Source of the DNA: Sympetrum striolatum
Taxonomy: Eukaryota; Arthropoda; Insecta; Odonata; Libellulidae
NCBI GenBank assembly: GCA_947579665.1
Contig: OX388349.1
Span: forward strand, 70,312,841 to 70,376,840
Length of the DNA: 64,000 nt
Direction of reading: 5' to 3'
Part shown: positions 50,724 to 63,800 of the stretch, piece by piece
Layout of the letters: every line of letters begins with the position of its first letter
Numbering within the stretch: the first letter of the stretch is position 1
Notes under the pieces: generated by a model
Told to the model about the DNA's origin: nothing
What the model saw: the letters and a program-made list of their open reading frames with translations, nothing else
The model's database searches: none
Made by a program: the position numbers and the translations under genes

Positions 50724-53265
50724 CTGTTAGAACGAAATTAATATAAATAGTAAATTAAAACATTTAAGGTATATATACGAATGTTAATTCTAGAAGAACG
50801 CTCAATAGTGTTAGTCGATTTTCAAAAATACATTGCTGTGGTTTATTTAATTAGAAGGAAACTTAACGGTTCTATTTTATACTCTTTCCACGACACTCGT
50901 TTGTGATGTTCGTTGGCTATACTTATTTTTCTTTATTTTGTATTTGAATATAATTATAATAGATTTATTATAAAATTTCCTCCATTATTTCTTTGTTCAG
51001 AAAGCAATAAAAACTTAAAGTTACGATATTTTTGAGACGATGCTACTTTTGACTGAACTTTTTTTTCAGCATTAAAACTGTTCCATTGGTTCAAGTAATG
51101 GTTAGTTACCTTCTCACATCATAATTTTCTGAGTAACTTTTTATTCTCTTATTATTTATAAGAGAAGAATGGGAAATTTAAGATAAATATTTAGTTTCTT
51201 AAAATGTTTTCTCAGCTCTATAATTCACTAATGGGATTGAAATTATAAACAGGTGAGGGATGTTGGGGAAATAGGGAATACTTAATTTTCTTAATCAAAG
51301 ATTGTTTAGAGGTATAAAGAAAGTAAAATATTACTATGAAATGGTATGGTATGAAAAACTATAATACAGTCTTATTTTGGGGAAAAATCATATGTTTGAA
51401 ATTTCACATTTAGCACTTTGTTGCAATGATGAAAAATAATACGGGCTTTAAAAAATAACTTGAAAAACCGTAAAGATATAAAAGATAACTAATCTAGAGC
51501 ATGAAATAAACAAGTCCTTCACATGATACACATCTGTGGGTGGCTTCATCGTCTTCACTATCTATTGAGCAACACATACTGTTTGTCCACTTAAGGGTAA
51601 CTGGCACATCTTAACCAGCCTTCCGCTAAAAAGTCATGATAGTAAAAGCAGACGTCGTGATCTTCATTGTCACTTGAAAATGGAGTTTCTTAAACCCTGT
51701 GTACCCGTTAGTATCCCGTTCTGCCCCACAACCTCATTTATAGGTTAACCAATGCTACCACGACTGTATTCTAGCCTAATAAACATTGAAAACATATAGA
51801 AACCTAGATTACGATACATTCAGCAGAATGCTAGCAGTAATTCTTAAGTATTCCAATTTTTTAATGGCTTAAATTGTACAAAAAATGTTCTTAACATTTC
51901 ATATGTATTATTATCATTTTCGTAAATATAGATTTAATTCTCAGCATTAAAAATCCTTATTTTTTCATTTTAATGCTCATAACATTTTATGTGTTTTCTC
52001 TTCATCGTTTTATTCATCTGGACTCTAGTCTGACATCTCATCCAAGATAAACTTTTAACTTATTTCATAAATATGTAAACAATATACACAAATGGGAATC
52101 GTCCATAAGAACAAAAAATTACCACTGATCTTACATTTATTATTTGTACGAAGCCTTCCTTGTAAAATTACCGCAGAGAAATCCTAACGACACTAAAGAG
52201 CACATTTGATTCTCTTCCTTAAATATATTGATCTTCGTCTTTGAGAAAAGACAATTTCGAAATGTTTCACCCCGAAAATGTTTTTATTTCCGTTTCCCCA
52301 AAAAACATCCTCTAGATAGAACTCTCCAGCAAGAGATACGAAAGAATTTTATTTCCCATCCAAGGAGCGTTTGGTTGATTTGCGTTCTTGTATGCACAAG
52401 ACTTTCCGCTTACCTTTGAAAAGCAACCTTTACAAAAGGAAGAAAACGATGGAGATGAAGTCGGAGGCAAAGAAAGGAGTCAACATAGAGAAATGTTATT
52501 CCTCAAAAGGGACGCCCGGAATGTATCTAGGTTTTCACGGGTAAGATTCAAGAGGCGAGATTTTTTCGCGTTGGCGTACGTAAGACGAGGCTCGACTAAG
52601 GAAAAACCAAAAAGGAACTCGTGGACCTTTAGCTCTTCATTAGTACATGACACGGGTCCGTGGCTGTCTTCATCCCTGCCCCGATTCCTTCCCCCTATCT
52701 GGCGAATCTCGCTTAAAGCGGACCTTCTCTCCGCGCGATGCCTTCAAGGGAATCTATCTCGGGCAAAAACGTATCTCCCTGCGGAAAGAAAGGAGCCGAG
52801 AGAATTCAACTCGGACTTACGCCATCTCGTGTGTTTTCCTGCAAACATCGAAATAAAAAATTCATAATTCGCTCGCGACACATCCTACATTCCCACCGTT
52901 CGTTCCTTCCAGTTTTTTTTAACATAATTAACCATTGTTAAATTGAAAGTTACCTTTCGGAACCTGAGTTCGACGATTCGAAAAAATCCGGTTCCCAAGT
53001 TCTCAAATATGTATATTCTCTACTTGACGGAGATGCCCATTGATAAACATTTATTATAATTACTCGTTAATATTTTTCTAAATATAAATTAATCTCGTTA
53101 CTACGAAACTGCCATTTGTAGGAACAGTTTACACGCTACGTTTCCCAAACACAAACCTATAACCACAGCTAAGCAAATTTTTCATTGAATTGAACGAATG
53201 TTGCAATAGTTAAGTTTAAAATAATATATAATCAATAGAGTTAGCTGTAACTTTGTGGAACTCCA
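50724..53265. other. intergenic or intronic, no recognised gene
   Basis: Mostly AT-rich. At 52240-52870 a less AT-rich block holds a plus-strand frame of 159 codons (52388-52867), rich in Arg, Lys and Ser, with no domain, signal peptide or repeat that I recognise and no clear splice or start context. I treat it as unproven. Confidence 0.4.
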
Positions 53266-54500
53266 TAAAGGAAGGAGAAGAAATAACTTGGTCTCAGTTC
53301 CACAGAAAATTTATTATAAACAGCCGGTTTCGACAATGGTCTAGTAATCTTCAGGTACAGACACAGAAATTGTTCGAGTATTTATACAAAACAGAGTTAA
53401 GGGGAGGGGAGGGGTAAGGATGAAGGGGTAGTGGAGGGTTGAGGGATAGGAGGAAGCAGGTTGACAAGTGACAGCAGGGGGGAGGTGGATTGGTGAATTA
53501 CACAAGAATTGGTGGACATTAGTGAGAACAAAGTTGCTTCTTTTATGGTGAAGAATTTCTGCCTGTTCGAAAATGTCTAATTTAGTACCCTTCGGTAAAT
53601 GGATTAAGTGGGGTTGAAATTCTGAGTGCTGATTTTCGAGTAAATGCATAGAGAAATGTGAAGCATGGGAACCATTTTTAAAACATTGCTTGTGTTCCTT
53701 AATACGTGTGCGTAAATGCCTGCCAATATGACCTATGTAAACAGCCCCACAGTCTTGACAAATTAATTAATAAATACTTGATTTTAAAGAAGGATCAACT
53801 TTATCTTTAATATTAGAAAGCGTTTTACCCAAACTATGTAATGTGTAAAAGGCGGGTTTGCAGTTAGAAGGGATAGAGTTCGCAATACCGTAACTAATAG
53901 GGCCAATGTAAGGAATTTTAACCCATTTCTTAGGATCATTATTTGTAATGAGGGTGTGGTAAATGTGGATCGTATTCTTTGTTTTTTTTAAAAAATACGA
54001 TCAATGAGGGAAGAGGAGTAACCATTTACAACAGCAATTTGTTTTATAATACCTATTTCTGTGGAAAAATTACTTTTATTGAGAGGAATGTTTAGTAATC
54101 TATGTATTAAGCTATGAAAAGCAGTATGTTTATGTGGGATGGGGGCGTTGGAACAATTGTGTATGGTGTTGTCAGTGTAAGTCGGTTTACGGAAAATAGA
54201 GAAATCAATCGAGTTGTTAACTTTTCGAGAAGCAACTTTGTTCTCACTAATGTCCACCAATTCTTTGCCACCTCCCTCCTGCTGTCACTTGTCAACCTGC
54301 TTCCCCCATCCCTTAACCCTCCACTACCCCTTCATCCTTACCCCTCCCCTAAACTCTGTTTTGTGTAAATACACACACACATACAATACAGAACAATTTC
54401 TGTGTCTGTATCTGAAGATGACTAGACCATAGTCGAAACCGGTCGTTTATAATAAATTTTCTGTGGAACTGAGACCAAGTTATTTCTTCTCCTTCCTTTA
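53266..54500 (-). mobile_element. Penelope-like retroelement with inverted termini
   Basis: A 1235-bp structure. Its outer arms of about 280-290 bp (53266-53555 and 54226-54500) are inverted copies of one terminal sequence, both beginning TAAAGGAAGGAGAAG read inward. The middle encodes minus-strand reverse-transcriptase and GIY-YIG remnants. Each arm carries CTGAAGAT-stem-GAAAC, a hammerhead-like core; in the right arm (54412-54439) the stem GACTA/TAGTC is intact. Inverted partial copies at the 5' side are known for Penelope-like elements. No target duplication was found. Confidence 0.85.
53577..54260 (-). pseudogene. Penelope-like RT C-terminus and GIY-YIG endonuclease
   Basis: Frame 54260-53988 contains FRKPTYTDNTIHN, then IPHKHTAFHSLIHRLLNIPL, the segment downstream of the reverse-transcriptase catalytic core in Penelope-like elements. 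In another frame, at about 53770-53580, CQDCGAVYIGHIGRHLRTRI is followed by KEHKQCF and HFSMHLLENQHSEF: a GIY-YIG endonuclease (YIG, the Arg of RTRI, and Glu of KEH). The element would prime reverse transcription at nicks made by this nuclease. A TAA just before CQDCG and a frame change between the two parts show it is inactive, and the catalytic RT motifs are missing (5'-truncated). Confidence 0.88.
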
Positions 54501-55017
54501 AAATAATAAATAATACGCGATGCAATTTATATAATTTAGCGATGGTTAATAAAAACTACCACGCTATATGATCTAAAATTTGAGGCCCCAAATTATTCAA
54601 AAATCTTAATTTAAGACTATAACATGACTTCTACAATGAAGGAGAATTTTATTTTTTCGTAATTATTACGAATGGATTCCAATAGGATCACTTATAAATT
54701 TAAAGCTGATTCTGCTCGTTGTTCTCATTCCATTAGATTCAATGACTTTTTACTAATTTTTGTTAAATAGGATTAGTCTGATCTAATTTAAAAAGTTGTC
54801 TAGTTGAGCATGTTGCTAATATGCATCCCTCTAGGTACAGTAAAGAATTTAAGGCCCAAAATTAGAGATGGCACTATTCTCAATAATATAAGGCGAATTA
54901 ATGTCAGAACATCCTGATCAACAGGTGATTTAATGGTAAGCAGCGCTATAATTTAGGTATAAAAACGCGTTTACGCATACCAAACGAAATGCAACAATCG
55001 ATTCCGTTCTATTGGTA

Positions 55018-55094
55018 CACTCCTGGCCAAAATTAACGTAGCACCTCCCTAGCGATCCTTACGGCTGGAGCTGCGTTAATTTTGGCCAGGACTG
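55018..55094. mobile_element. 77-bp Tc1-like miniature element
   Basis: Terminal inverted repeats CACTCCTGGCCAAAATTAAC (left) and CAGTCCTGGCCAAAATTAAC (right, read inward), directly flanked by TA (55016-55017, 55095-55096). The CAGT.CTGGCCAAAATTA end is typical of Tc1-family transposons. Little remains between the repeats (about 30 bp), and no transposase. The repeats differ at only one or two bases. Confidence 0.85.
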
Positions 55095-57241
55095 TACAAT
55101 GCGCGGTATTGCGTACGATATCAATTTAGAATATATAAACGATATTTACTTGTACAAAAAATTATATACTAACTTGAAGACTAAATGAAATCTGTAGCGA
55201 TTTTTAAGAATAATAAAAACCATCTTAGGCAACAGTAAAAGGGAAAATTTCAGAGGTGCATTTAATAAATTGGAGCTAAACCATAACGTTATTTTTATCC
55301 GTTGAACTAGGCTGTTGAAGTTTCGTTGTATTTAAATATTAGCGTAATTTACCGAAAATAGCACCTATATCACTCACTAAAGTTAAGGCAAAACGTAAGC
55401 TTGGAACCTCAGTACAGTAGAATGAGTTATAACTTTGCAGATTTGAAAAATCAAACTATCAATGTATAAAATGGGGACCAAATTTACAAATTCAAGCTTA
55501 AATATAATCCAGGATAACTTGCTAGCGTCACATTTTAGGAAGAATATGGCAAGCCCTTTAGTCACCATTCCACACTTTAGTTGTTGAGAAAAGGCCATAA
55601 ATTCTACCAAAAAAAATACCTTGGACGAGACGCAATGAAATCGAAAGGATACCATATATTACAACAAAAATATTCTTGTATAAACAACTACATTTCCTTA
55701 TATAAATTACTCCACTCAGTAGCTAAAGGGCTCTAAAATTCTAAAATTAGCGACGCGTCTCATAAAGTAAGAGCAAGCAGTGAGCGTCTGAAACGTATTA
55801 TTTCGGATATAGAACTTTTATGAGCTGAGAAAGAGGGAAGGCCGAAGGATGGAGAAGAAGGGTAGATAGCGACGAGGTTATAGAGAAAAGAAGCTTAAAA
55901 ATAATAAGAAAGCAGATAAATTAAGGAAAAGTGAGTGCATCGAGGCTATTAAGCACAGTGGAGATGGTGGTGGTTCAATAATTTACGATTTTAGCTGATT
56001 ATATAAACTTGAATTTTCTTCTATTTTACAGCAACCGTCCATTCTTATTACAATTCAGTTTTATATCTACTTGTTCCACATACAGAACACCTGTATACCG
56101 GACAAATCACAATGACTTACTGGTGGAGGCCAATGATGAAGCCTTGAGTAAACAATCCCACTGCAAGCGCATGAAATTTAATTACCATAGGCTTTGCAAA
56201 CACTCGAGTGGGAGTATCGTAATTGTGAATAAACACAGATGTGCCCAGAGTTGAGTAGCTTCGCCTTTCGGAATGAAACTACATGAAAGGGAAGTGAAAG
56301 CAAGGAGAATGAGTACTATTAAAATTAAACAAACTAAATGCACATTCATATACTACAAAAATAAAACGTAAATGTTTTACTGTAAAATTCAGATAATTTC
56401 GTGCTCTAAAGAGGATATTATTTTCGTCACTACCTATCAAACAAGATCAAATGAGTTCGAGATTAACGTCATGATTTCGAAGACCACCTTGTACATAACA
56501 TGGGGTTCGTCAAGGGTCTGCTTGAGGAGTTCAAAACTGAGTTACTTACAAAGTTTGCAGCAAGATTACAAAGTTACACGGAAAGTCGTCTTGTGAAATC
56601 TTCGGTCAAAATCACTATCTTGGTTTTCGAGATTCAACGGATTAATTTTCCCAATTAAAATACTATAATAAAGTTAAATTCATTGTATCTTCACTCAAAT
56701 GATCATAGCACAGTTTACCAAATAACACCATGTAGTTCAACGACCTCTGATTTTAACAAAATCTTCCTGGTAATTGTAAAATTGCAAAAATAATGAAATA
56801 CAAATTGATGGACTCTAAATGTGGCTAACCAAAACTAGAATCAATGCGAAATTAGAGTTGAATTTTGTCTGCAATATCGAGGAAATACTTTAATGCATCA
56901 AATTTAAAATAAATCATCCGTGATAATAACGTAATTTGTTTCCAGAAGTAAAGATAAGCGATTTCTATCACCTTCTTAACACGATTATAACCGTTTCTGA
57001 GTTTTATTTCCATAGAAATACCCATGAACTCTGCGTTTACTATTTTTTTATTTGCCCGCCATTAAATCAAGACGTACTAATGGAATTGACATTTTTCATA
57101 AATTTGAATTGGGGGTGATAAACATCATTAAAATTCCTATAACTTAAGCGATAAAAATTCTTACAATTTACCTCATTATTGCTTAATTAGAGAGGAGGAT
57201 AACAGCTCAAAAATCCAAACACATAATTAAGACAGCATTAA

Positions 57242-57808
57242 CCTTTCATCAGTGGCGCCTATGATTCGCGACACGAACAGTCGCGCGTTGTATTTCATAC
57301 AACAGGTCGATTTTCGGCCAAAATTGTAAAATTAATTGAGCAAATTATTATTTCTGACTACTAAACTTTAGGTAATAATATAATTTAACAGGAATAATTT
57401 AAGAAGTAAACAACTTTTAGTAAAAATATTATCATTCACCTTTATTTATTTACATGCGTTCAGAGAGTACCTAAAAAGCTAGGTGTCCAGTAGTTCCAAA
57501 ATTGAAATGCGTCTAATAAAGATTAAGACGAAATAAGTAAAAAATTCCATGTAAGCGTTATAATAAGCAAAAATAGAGTTCACCAACGAAAAATGTACCC
57601 TTAGCGGTCGCGCGTTGTATTTTTTACAACAGTCGTCGCTTCACGGATTTACTCGCTTTTGCAGTCGGTTTAAGACAAAAAAGGAGCTTTTAACGCCTTT
57701 ACAAGTTAACGGTAAGTGCAATAAAGGAATAGAACCGGGAATGAGGTAAAACGGGACCCGAAAAACCGTCTGTATTGTACAGAAAACAACGGCGTGACTG
57801 ACGGAGGG
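57242..57808. mobile_element. piggyBac-like non-autonomous element
   Basis: Flanked by TTAA on both sides (57238-57241 and 57809-57812), the piggyBac target site. Ends: CCTTTCATCAGTGGCGCC and, read inward from the right, CCCTCCGTCAGTCACGCC (13 of 18 match). Inside, GTCGCGCGTTGTAT followed by TACAACA, a short hairpin-forming motif, occurs twice (about 57282-57308 and 57606-57632). No transposase frame. The 567-bp length fits a MITE. Confidence 0.75.
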
Positions 57809-60800
57809 TTAATAAGGCATTCATTTAGAATACTCAGTAAGACCAGAGATTTGTTTTTCATACACTATTGTTTGAGTTGTATGTATCCAAACTAGCAGCA
57901 TTTTAGAGTTACCAAATTGTTACTAAAACAAATTTTTATATTTCCGTTCTGCTTCGAGGTAGATTCTGTTCTATGAAAGAAGTTGAACTTTTAATAATTT
58001 GTTGAAAAAAGGCAGCGCTAAATGAAAAATTTAATTTTCTACCAACCTCAATTTGAGTAAACTTTCTCTCCTAAGGAAACGAAATGGCAAAGAAGGAAAT
58101 AATGAATTTTTTCGGTATGGGATGAATAAAAAGGTAGAAATAAAAAAACCTCAAACAATTCTACGAAAAGATGCAGAAGACATATCAACTGAATGAGGAA
58201 ACGTAACAGGATACCATTGGACTAGAGGCCATGGGCCCATGTGTCTTAGATTGCCAATATACTTGTATTGATGCATTTAGAGCCTGAGAGCTAAAGGCCA
58301 GCCCCACCCACGTCCAATAACCTGAATGCCTTCGGCCATCTAGACTCCCAAATGACACAACCGCCGCCGTCGGCTGTGTACCGGAAATGAACCTCGTTAT
58401 CCCATCAGAATGTGGGTGTATCGCATCTGCTTGCGAACGTTTTGGTACTTGTCTATTCAAAGCCTTTGGCCGCAACTACTTACTGAGGAAGAATAAACTT
58501 ACGTGCACTTAAATGTAGCGAATGAAAATTTAAGACACCATACTCTACTTTAAAATTCACTAGCTGTATCGATGAAGAACTAATGCTGAGCTACGATTAA
58601 AGTACTTTGTAAAGTGAAAGCGTCTCATACAGTAACTATTATATTCGATACCAAATGAAGTAATACTATTACTGGCCTTAATTTATTATTATTGTTCAAT
58701 TACTTACTAACTTTATAACTTACAATTACTTTCTTTATCTCTTTTCTGTTTTCTTTCTTTAACTTCTAATTTTCTTCTTTCTTTGCCCTCTTAATATTTC
58801 CTACCTCCATTTTCTTGACTTAACTCTTTTTTCCAATTGTGAATTAATATTTAACAAGTTCAGTCTTAATTTAATCGCATTTTCTATATCTTAGAAAATC
58901 TGACCAAATGTTACAAAAGGAGAAATTTCTCATGCATGCATAGACGCAACTAAATAAACATATGCAAATGGCTGTTGAAGTACACGTAAATAAAAGAAGC
59001 TTCCTTCACATCGCTTCCTTATATCATCCTACCCATCCTCGCGAACAATTCCGATCGATTGCTACCGAAAATCAATGTGTTTTCCGTTTGATCACAAGTA
59101 TATACGGCGCGAACTATTGTATATAATAATTTATTCAGTCGTTCTGCATCGTTATGGAACCGGATGACCGAGATAAGTTGGCCTTGAAAAGAAATCTAAA
59201 TTTCAAATTGCTGAGATTACGTAAGATCAAAAATTCCAATTTGGCTTTCAAAGGTTCCTTATGAATAGAAAATCTATAATCAAGTAAATCTGCGTTCATT
59301 TTCATATTTAGCGCTCAGGATAATAAAATGATGAAATCCACAAATAATTTATTCAACTTCCATTTCACGTTTATTTAATTCCTATCTCTTTCATAAAATA
59401 TTTCCGAAAAAGTACAACATTTTTCTCAATCCCTGACTCTCAGAATGAAAAAAAGGGAATAAGGTCTTTGTTATAGCGAGATTGAAAAGTCATTCCTTCC
59501 ATCTAACCTCCGTTATACTACGCAAGCATTTTTGTTTTACGGCAGATATTAAAATAATGGCTACAACGCATCGCTGTAAAATTCCTTTTTGCTTTCGGTT
59601 CATCTTCTATTGTCCGTACATAAACTAATAAATTTTTTCGGATGGCACTGTACAGTTATACAATGAATAACCGCGTAATTAACCTAAATATATTTTGCTT
59701 AGTATAGCATTTATTGCGACGAACAATGAAATAAATTGCATTACGATGCTACGATGCAGTTGCTCTTAAAGTGCATTAATATTTTTCCTTATCAAAACAA
59801 CTGTAAAATATAGTAAATTGAATAAATTAAAACATTTCAGAAAAATAAAATCAACAGATTTGCGAACAATTTTGTGGTAATCCATGTTTTCGTCCATGAT
59901 GACGAAAGACAAAAAACAGGAAGAACTTTTCCACAGGAAGCTAATTCCGAATGTAATAACTTTGTAAAATACACACAAAGGAAAGAACACCCGATCCGTT
60001 TCGATGCTTGAGCATCATTTCCAATTAAAAATTAAAATAAAGGGGGATCAAAACAGACAAAAAGTGACGTTATTATCTTGATTCCATTCTTCTATATAAT
60101 TTTTACAAACAACTTCTCTTTCCGGTCAAATTCTCTTGACTCGTTAATCAAAATGTTAACCCCACGCATATACTTTAGCTAGCCTATGAGAATTTGTTTT
60201 AAAATTATGAGCATCATTAAGTTTCCCATCAGATGAGTCTTTAATCTTTATTTAGTGAAAAGAATAGAAGCCACTCCGAGGAACGTCAGATCCAAGACAA
60301 ATACCGCAACACAAGGCATTACATTTAACCCTCTGAATTAGATGAAGAGAAACATAGAGGCTGATTAGAGAGGGAAAGGGACCGGAAAGCTCGCTCCGGC
60401 TACATAACGCAGCCGCGGGAAATGTACGTCGACGTAGAGAAAGTGCGTAGGAAGTTCGGGGGAGTGATAATTGTCTGCCTCTGCTCCCATATCCTGTGGA
60501 GTGCTTTTCCCTCTACTTCCTAAAGCCCTATTAAGGTCGCTGTTTTCAAAAACCGCATTAACCACACCCATATATTTCCATCAGGACTATTAGAAATTAC
60601 TTAATAAATAGCTATCTCTATTCTCCTTAGTTCTTCCTCCGCACGTATCTTATTGCATTGTCAAACATAAATTTAACTCTTGGTATGCTTTGGAAAGCAG
60701 TATTTCTCTTAGAGGATTTTTATATGCGATTCTTCTACATAATATCTCCCCTTTAATTCTGTTTCTCCACTTGTAAAATATATCTGTCTCCGAGGTTTAA

Positions 60801-63800
60801 GATCTTTCACCGCTCTTTTAAGAACAACAATCCATCCTTTTTCTCCGCTGAAGGAGATGATAAACGCTGACAAAGATGGCAATATGAGACTTTAAACCTC
60901 TAATTCATTTACAGCCGTGTTCCAAACTTTCTTTCTTTACACCATCTTTTCTTCGTAATATTATTTCGACCACCGTTTCCGAAAAGCATTTAACATTAGC
61001 TGCCAGCAGTACTCCCATTGAAAATCTAGTATCGTATCATAGGGATCAAAAAAGTAAATTGTAAAATTTGTATATGATCGAAATGGAATTCATTCAAACT
61101 AAAACTGTTAGATAGGGCCATTTTTCCTGCAATGGATTCAACTGTCGTCGGTAATTAATTAATTATTGATATAATGAGATAGAATAACTCTATACTAGTG
61201 TATACCTCGGTCAGTTTTATCTTCTGATCATGTAAATGATTTGAATTAAATCAGGTCATATTTTACCGTTGCCGAAGCTTTTTCATTTCTTTCTGTTAGA
61301 AAATTCTTTTCAAGCCGTCTTATTTACCTTAAATTTGCCAACAAAGAAATTTAAATTACATGGTAAGTTACCTTGTTACTGCATTTTTATGTGGGCTCAT
61401 TTACACGAGTTCGACTATACAATCCATCGAAAATGTCATGCTTAAGGTTAATCTATAGAGTAAGGAAGAATTGTATTTCTAGAAAAGTCACCAAAGTCAA
61501 ACTCTTAAGTGTTAAATGTTTGTATTCCCCTCACACATACGCTCTAGAAAGGAGAAACAAACAACGCAAGGAAAATACTTTCTCGTTTAGGAAAGCTTTT
61601 TAAATTGGTTAACTACTTCGGTAAACAAAGAACAGTCGTCGTGCCATAAATACCAATCGAATGCTTACAGACATATACGTAGCTATGACGTGAAGGGAAT
61701 AAGGTAACATCTGATGGCATTATTCATTCGTGAAGGATTTACTTCCTCGATAAATGCGAATAACAGTAAAATATAGATGAATACGATTGGAATATTGGCT
61801 TCCATGATGAAACAGACGACGTAAGACCGTACTCGGTCAATATATAAAAAACGCGATTTAACAAATCTCCATATGGTGTTCGATTTTTTTCATATAGCAG
61901 TCGGAAAACTTGATTTCACAGACATTTATTCTGTAAGTTGTAATTTACATTATAACCCTCCTTAAACGTTGAATAAGACACTTCTGATTATATCATCTAC
62001 GTATAATACACCGGTGCTACTTGGCAAGCATTGCCTACATGGCCTTTCTAGGGGCCTTAATTGGCTTTAAGTACAGATGGCGGGGTAAGGTTACTATGAA
62101 TTCGTAACAAATGGAAAACTGTGACGCAATTTAAGGAATTAGGTGATAGGTTTTGTAAGAGCAATTCAACCAAGTTTCAAAAATAAATAAGCTTATATAT
62201 GTAGTCTTACAACTATATTTTGCTCAAGTATGCGGGCCTCCAGTCATAAAGTTGTGTCCTGTACGAAAGACCTAGGGAAAAAATTCCGCATTAGCTGAAA
62301 TAACATACATTTTCTGCTATTCAAATGTTGCAGAAGGCTAAAAAAGAGATTATTCCTACAACCTTCATGTAAATTGTGATGGAGATAAAAATTAATGAAA
62401 GACACTGCCCTCTTACAGAGAAAACATTCTTAGGGTACTAATTTTCCACTCAAAATTCGTTGAGGTCTACATTCTTACAAAATCATAAATTATAAAAGTT
62501 ATTACTAAATCCCTCCCTCCTATTGCTACCACTTTTGGATGAAAAGTATGATATTTGGAGCTGGAAAGAGAAAAATGTACATATTCTTCGCACTATTTTG
62601 TATCATGCCAATCTTACTACAGGTAAATACGAAATCTACTAAGGTGTGAGTGCCGCTGAAAATTTGCGTTCGTCTTACTATCTCCTTACTGAAAGAAATG
62701 GAAAGTGTTATATCCATAAGTGTTATTTTTAAATCTATATAGTTAATGTACAAAAAGTGTTATATGTAAATAAATGTGCTCCATTCAAAATATACTGACT
62801 TTAGGTGAATGGCAAGGACAAATACCTAACTCCTCATATATTTTAAAATGTCTCATTCCCTCTCAGAAATGTTTTGTATCCTTACGTTAACTCGCTTGCG
62901 GATTGATGGCTTTACAGACATAAGCTTCCATAGAAGCAACTTCTTCACTTAGGTTCTCTACTGAAAATCCAAATGAAGTTATTCATACATATATTCATAC
63001 ATTCTCCTCACGTAACATCTCAAACACGCCGTTGGAAAACGCTTTTTTTTAAACCACTCTCCCTCATTTCCACCCTCTTTCTCTCGCATTCTTTCCTCTC
63101 AGACACGACCACTAACCCGCTTAGCCTTCCACTTGTCCCGGTCATGCCACATCCCTCGCATTTTACTCTCAGCAGCCTCATTAGGGGTGCAGACAAAGGA
63201 GCAAGGCTTCCCCGTTTCATGAGGAAAGGTACGGGAGAGTGAACAGAGAAAGGCTTGAACGGTTCTTCTCGGAGACGAGTGACACCGGAATAATGTTTCG
63301 AAGAAGGAACACGCGTGGATAAAAAGAAGGGAAACAGAATGGAGGAGTAAGTGAAATGCTGCTCGTAATAGAGAAGAGCCCGGTATCTTTATTAAAAGGG
63401 TTTCCCTAAAACAATGAGAAATACGAACAAGAGATTTTTAGGACAATAGCCCTTCACCAATTACACTCATTTCCCAAACATGAACATTTTAACCAGTGAA
63501 TATAAATTAGCTGTTATGTTTAATAAAGATGTTCCGCAAATGAAAGCTGCCAATCAAATTACATTAAAATAATTGGTATTCATGAGGAAATATTTAAGTT
63601 AGCGAAAAGAATGAATATTCTTAGAGAGAATACTTAGATCTTGATACGTGTTGTACGCACATCGATTTGCTTTTGATATACTTCTTTTGTTAAAATTATA
63701 TATGTAATCTCATCTCCTGCACTGATTGAGATTTTATGAAAATGTTTGTAATGTACTACTTTTAAGTGAGGTAGTTTTCATGTAAATACAAACTAAATGT

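Noticed and set aside
52388..52867. 159-codon plus-strand frame in a GC-richer block
   Set aside because: Arg/Lys/Ser-rich without recognisable domain; overlapping frames in the same block are also open, which points to composition rather than coding.
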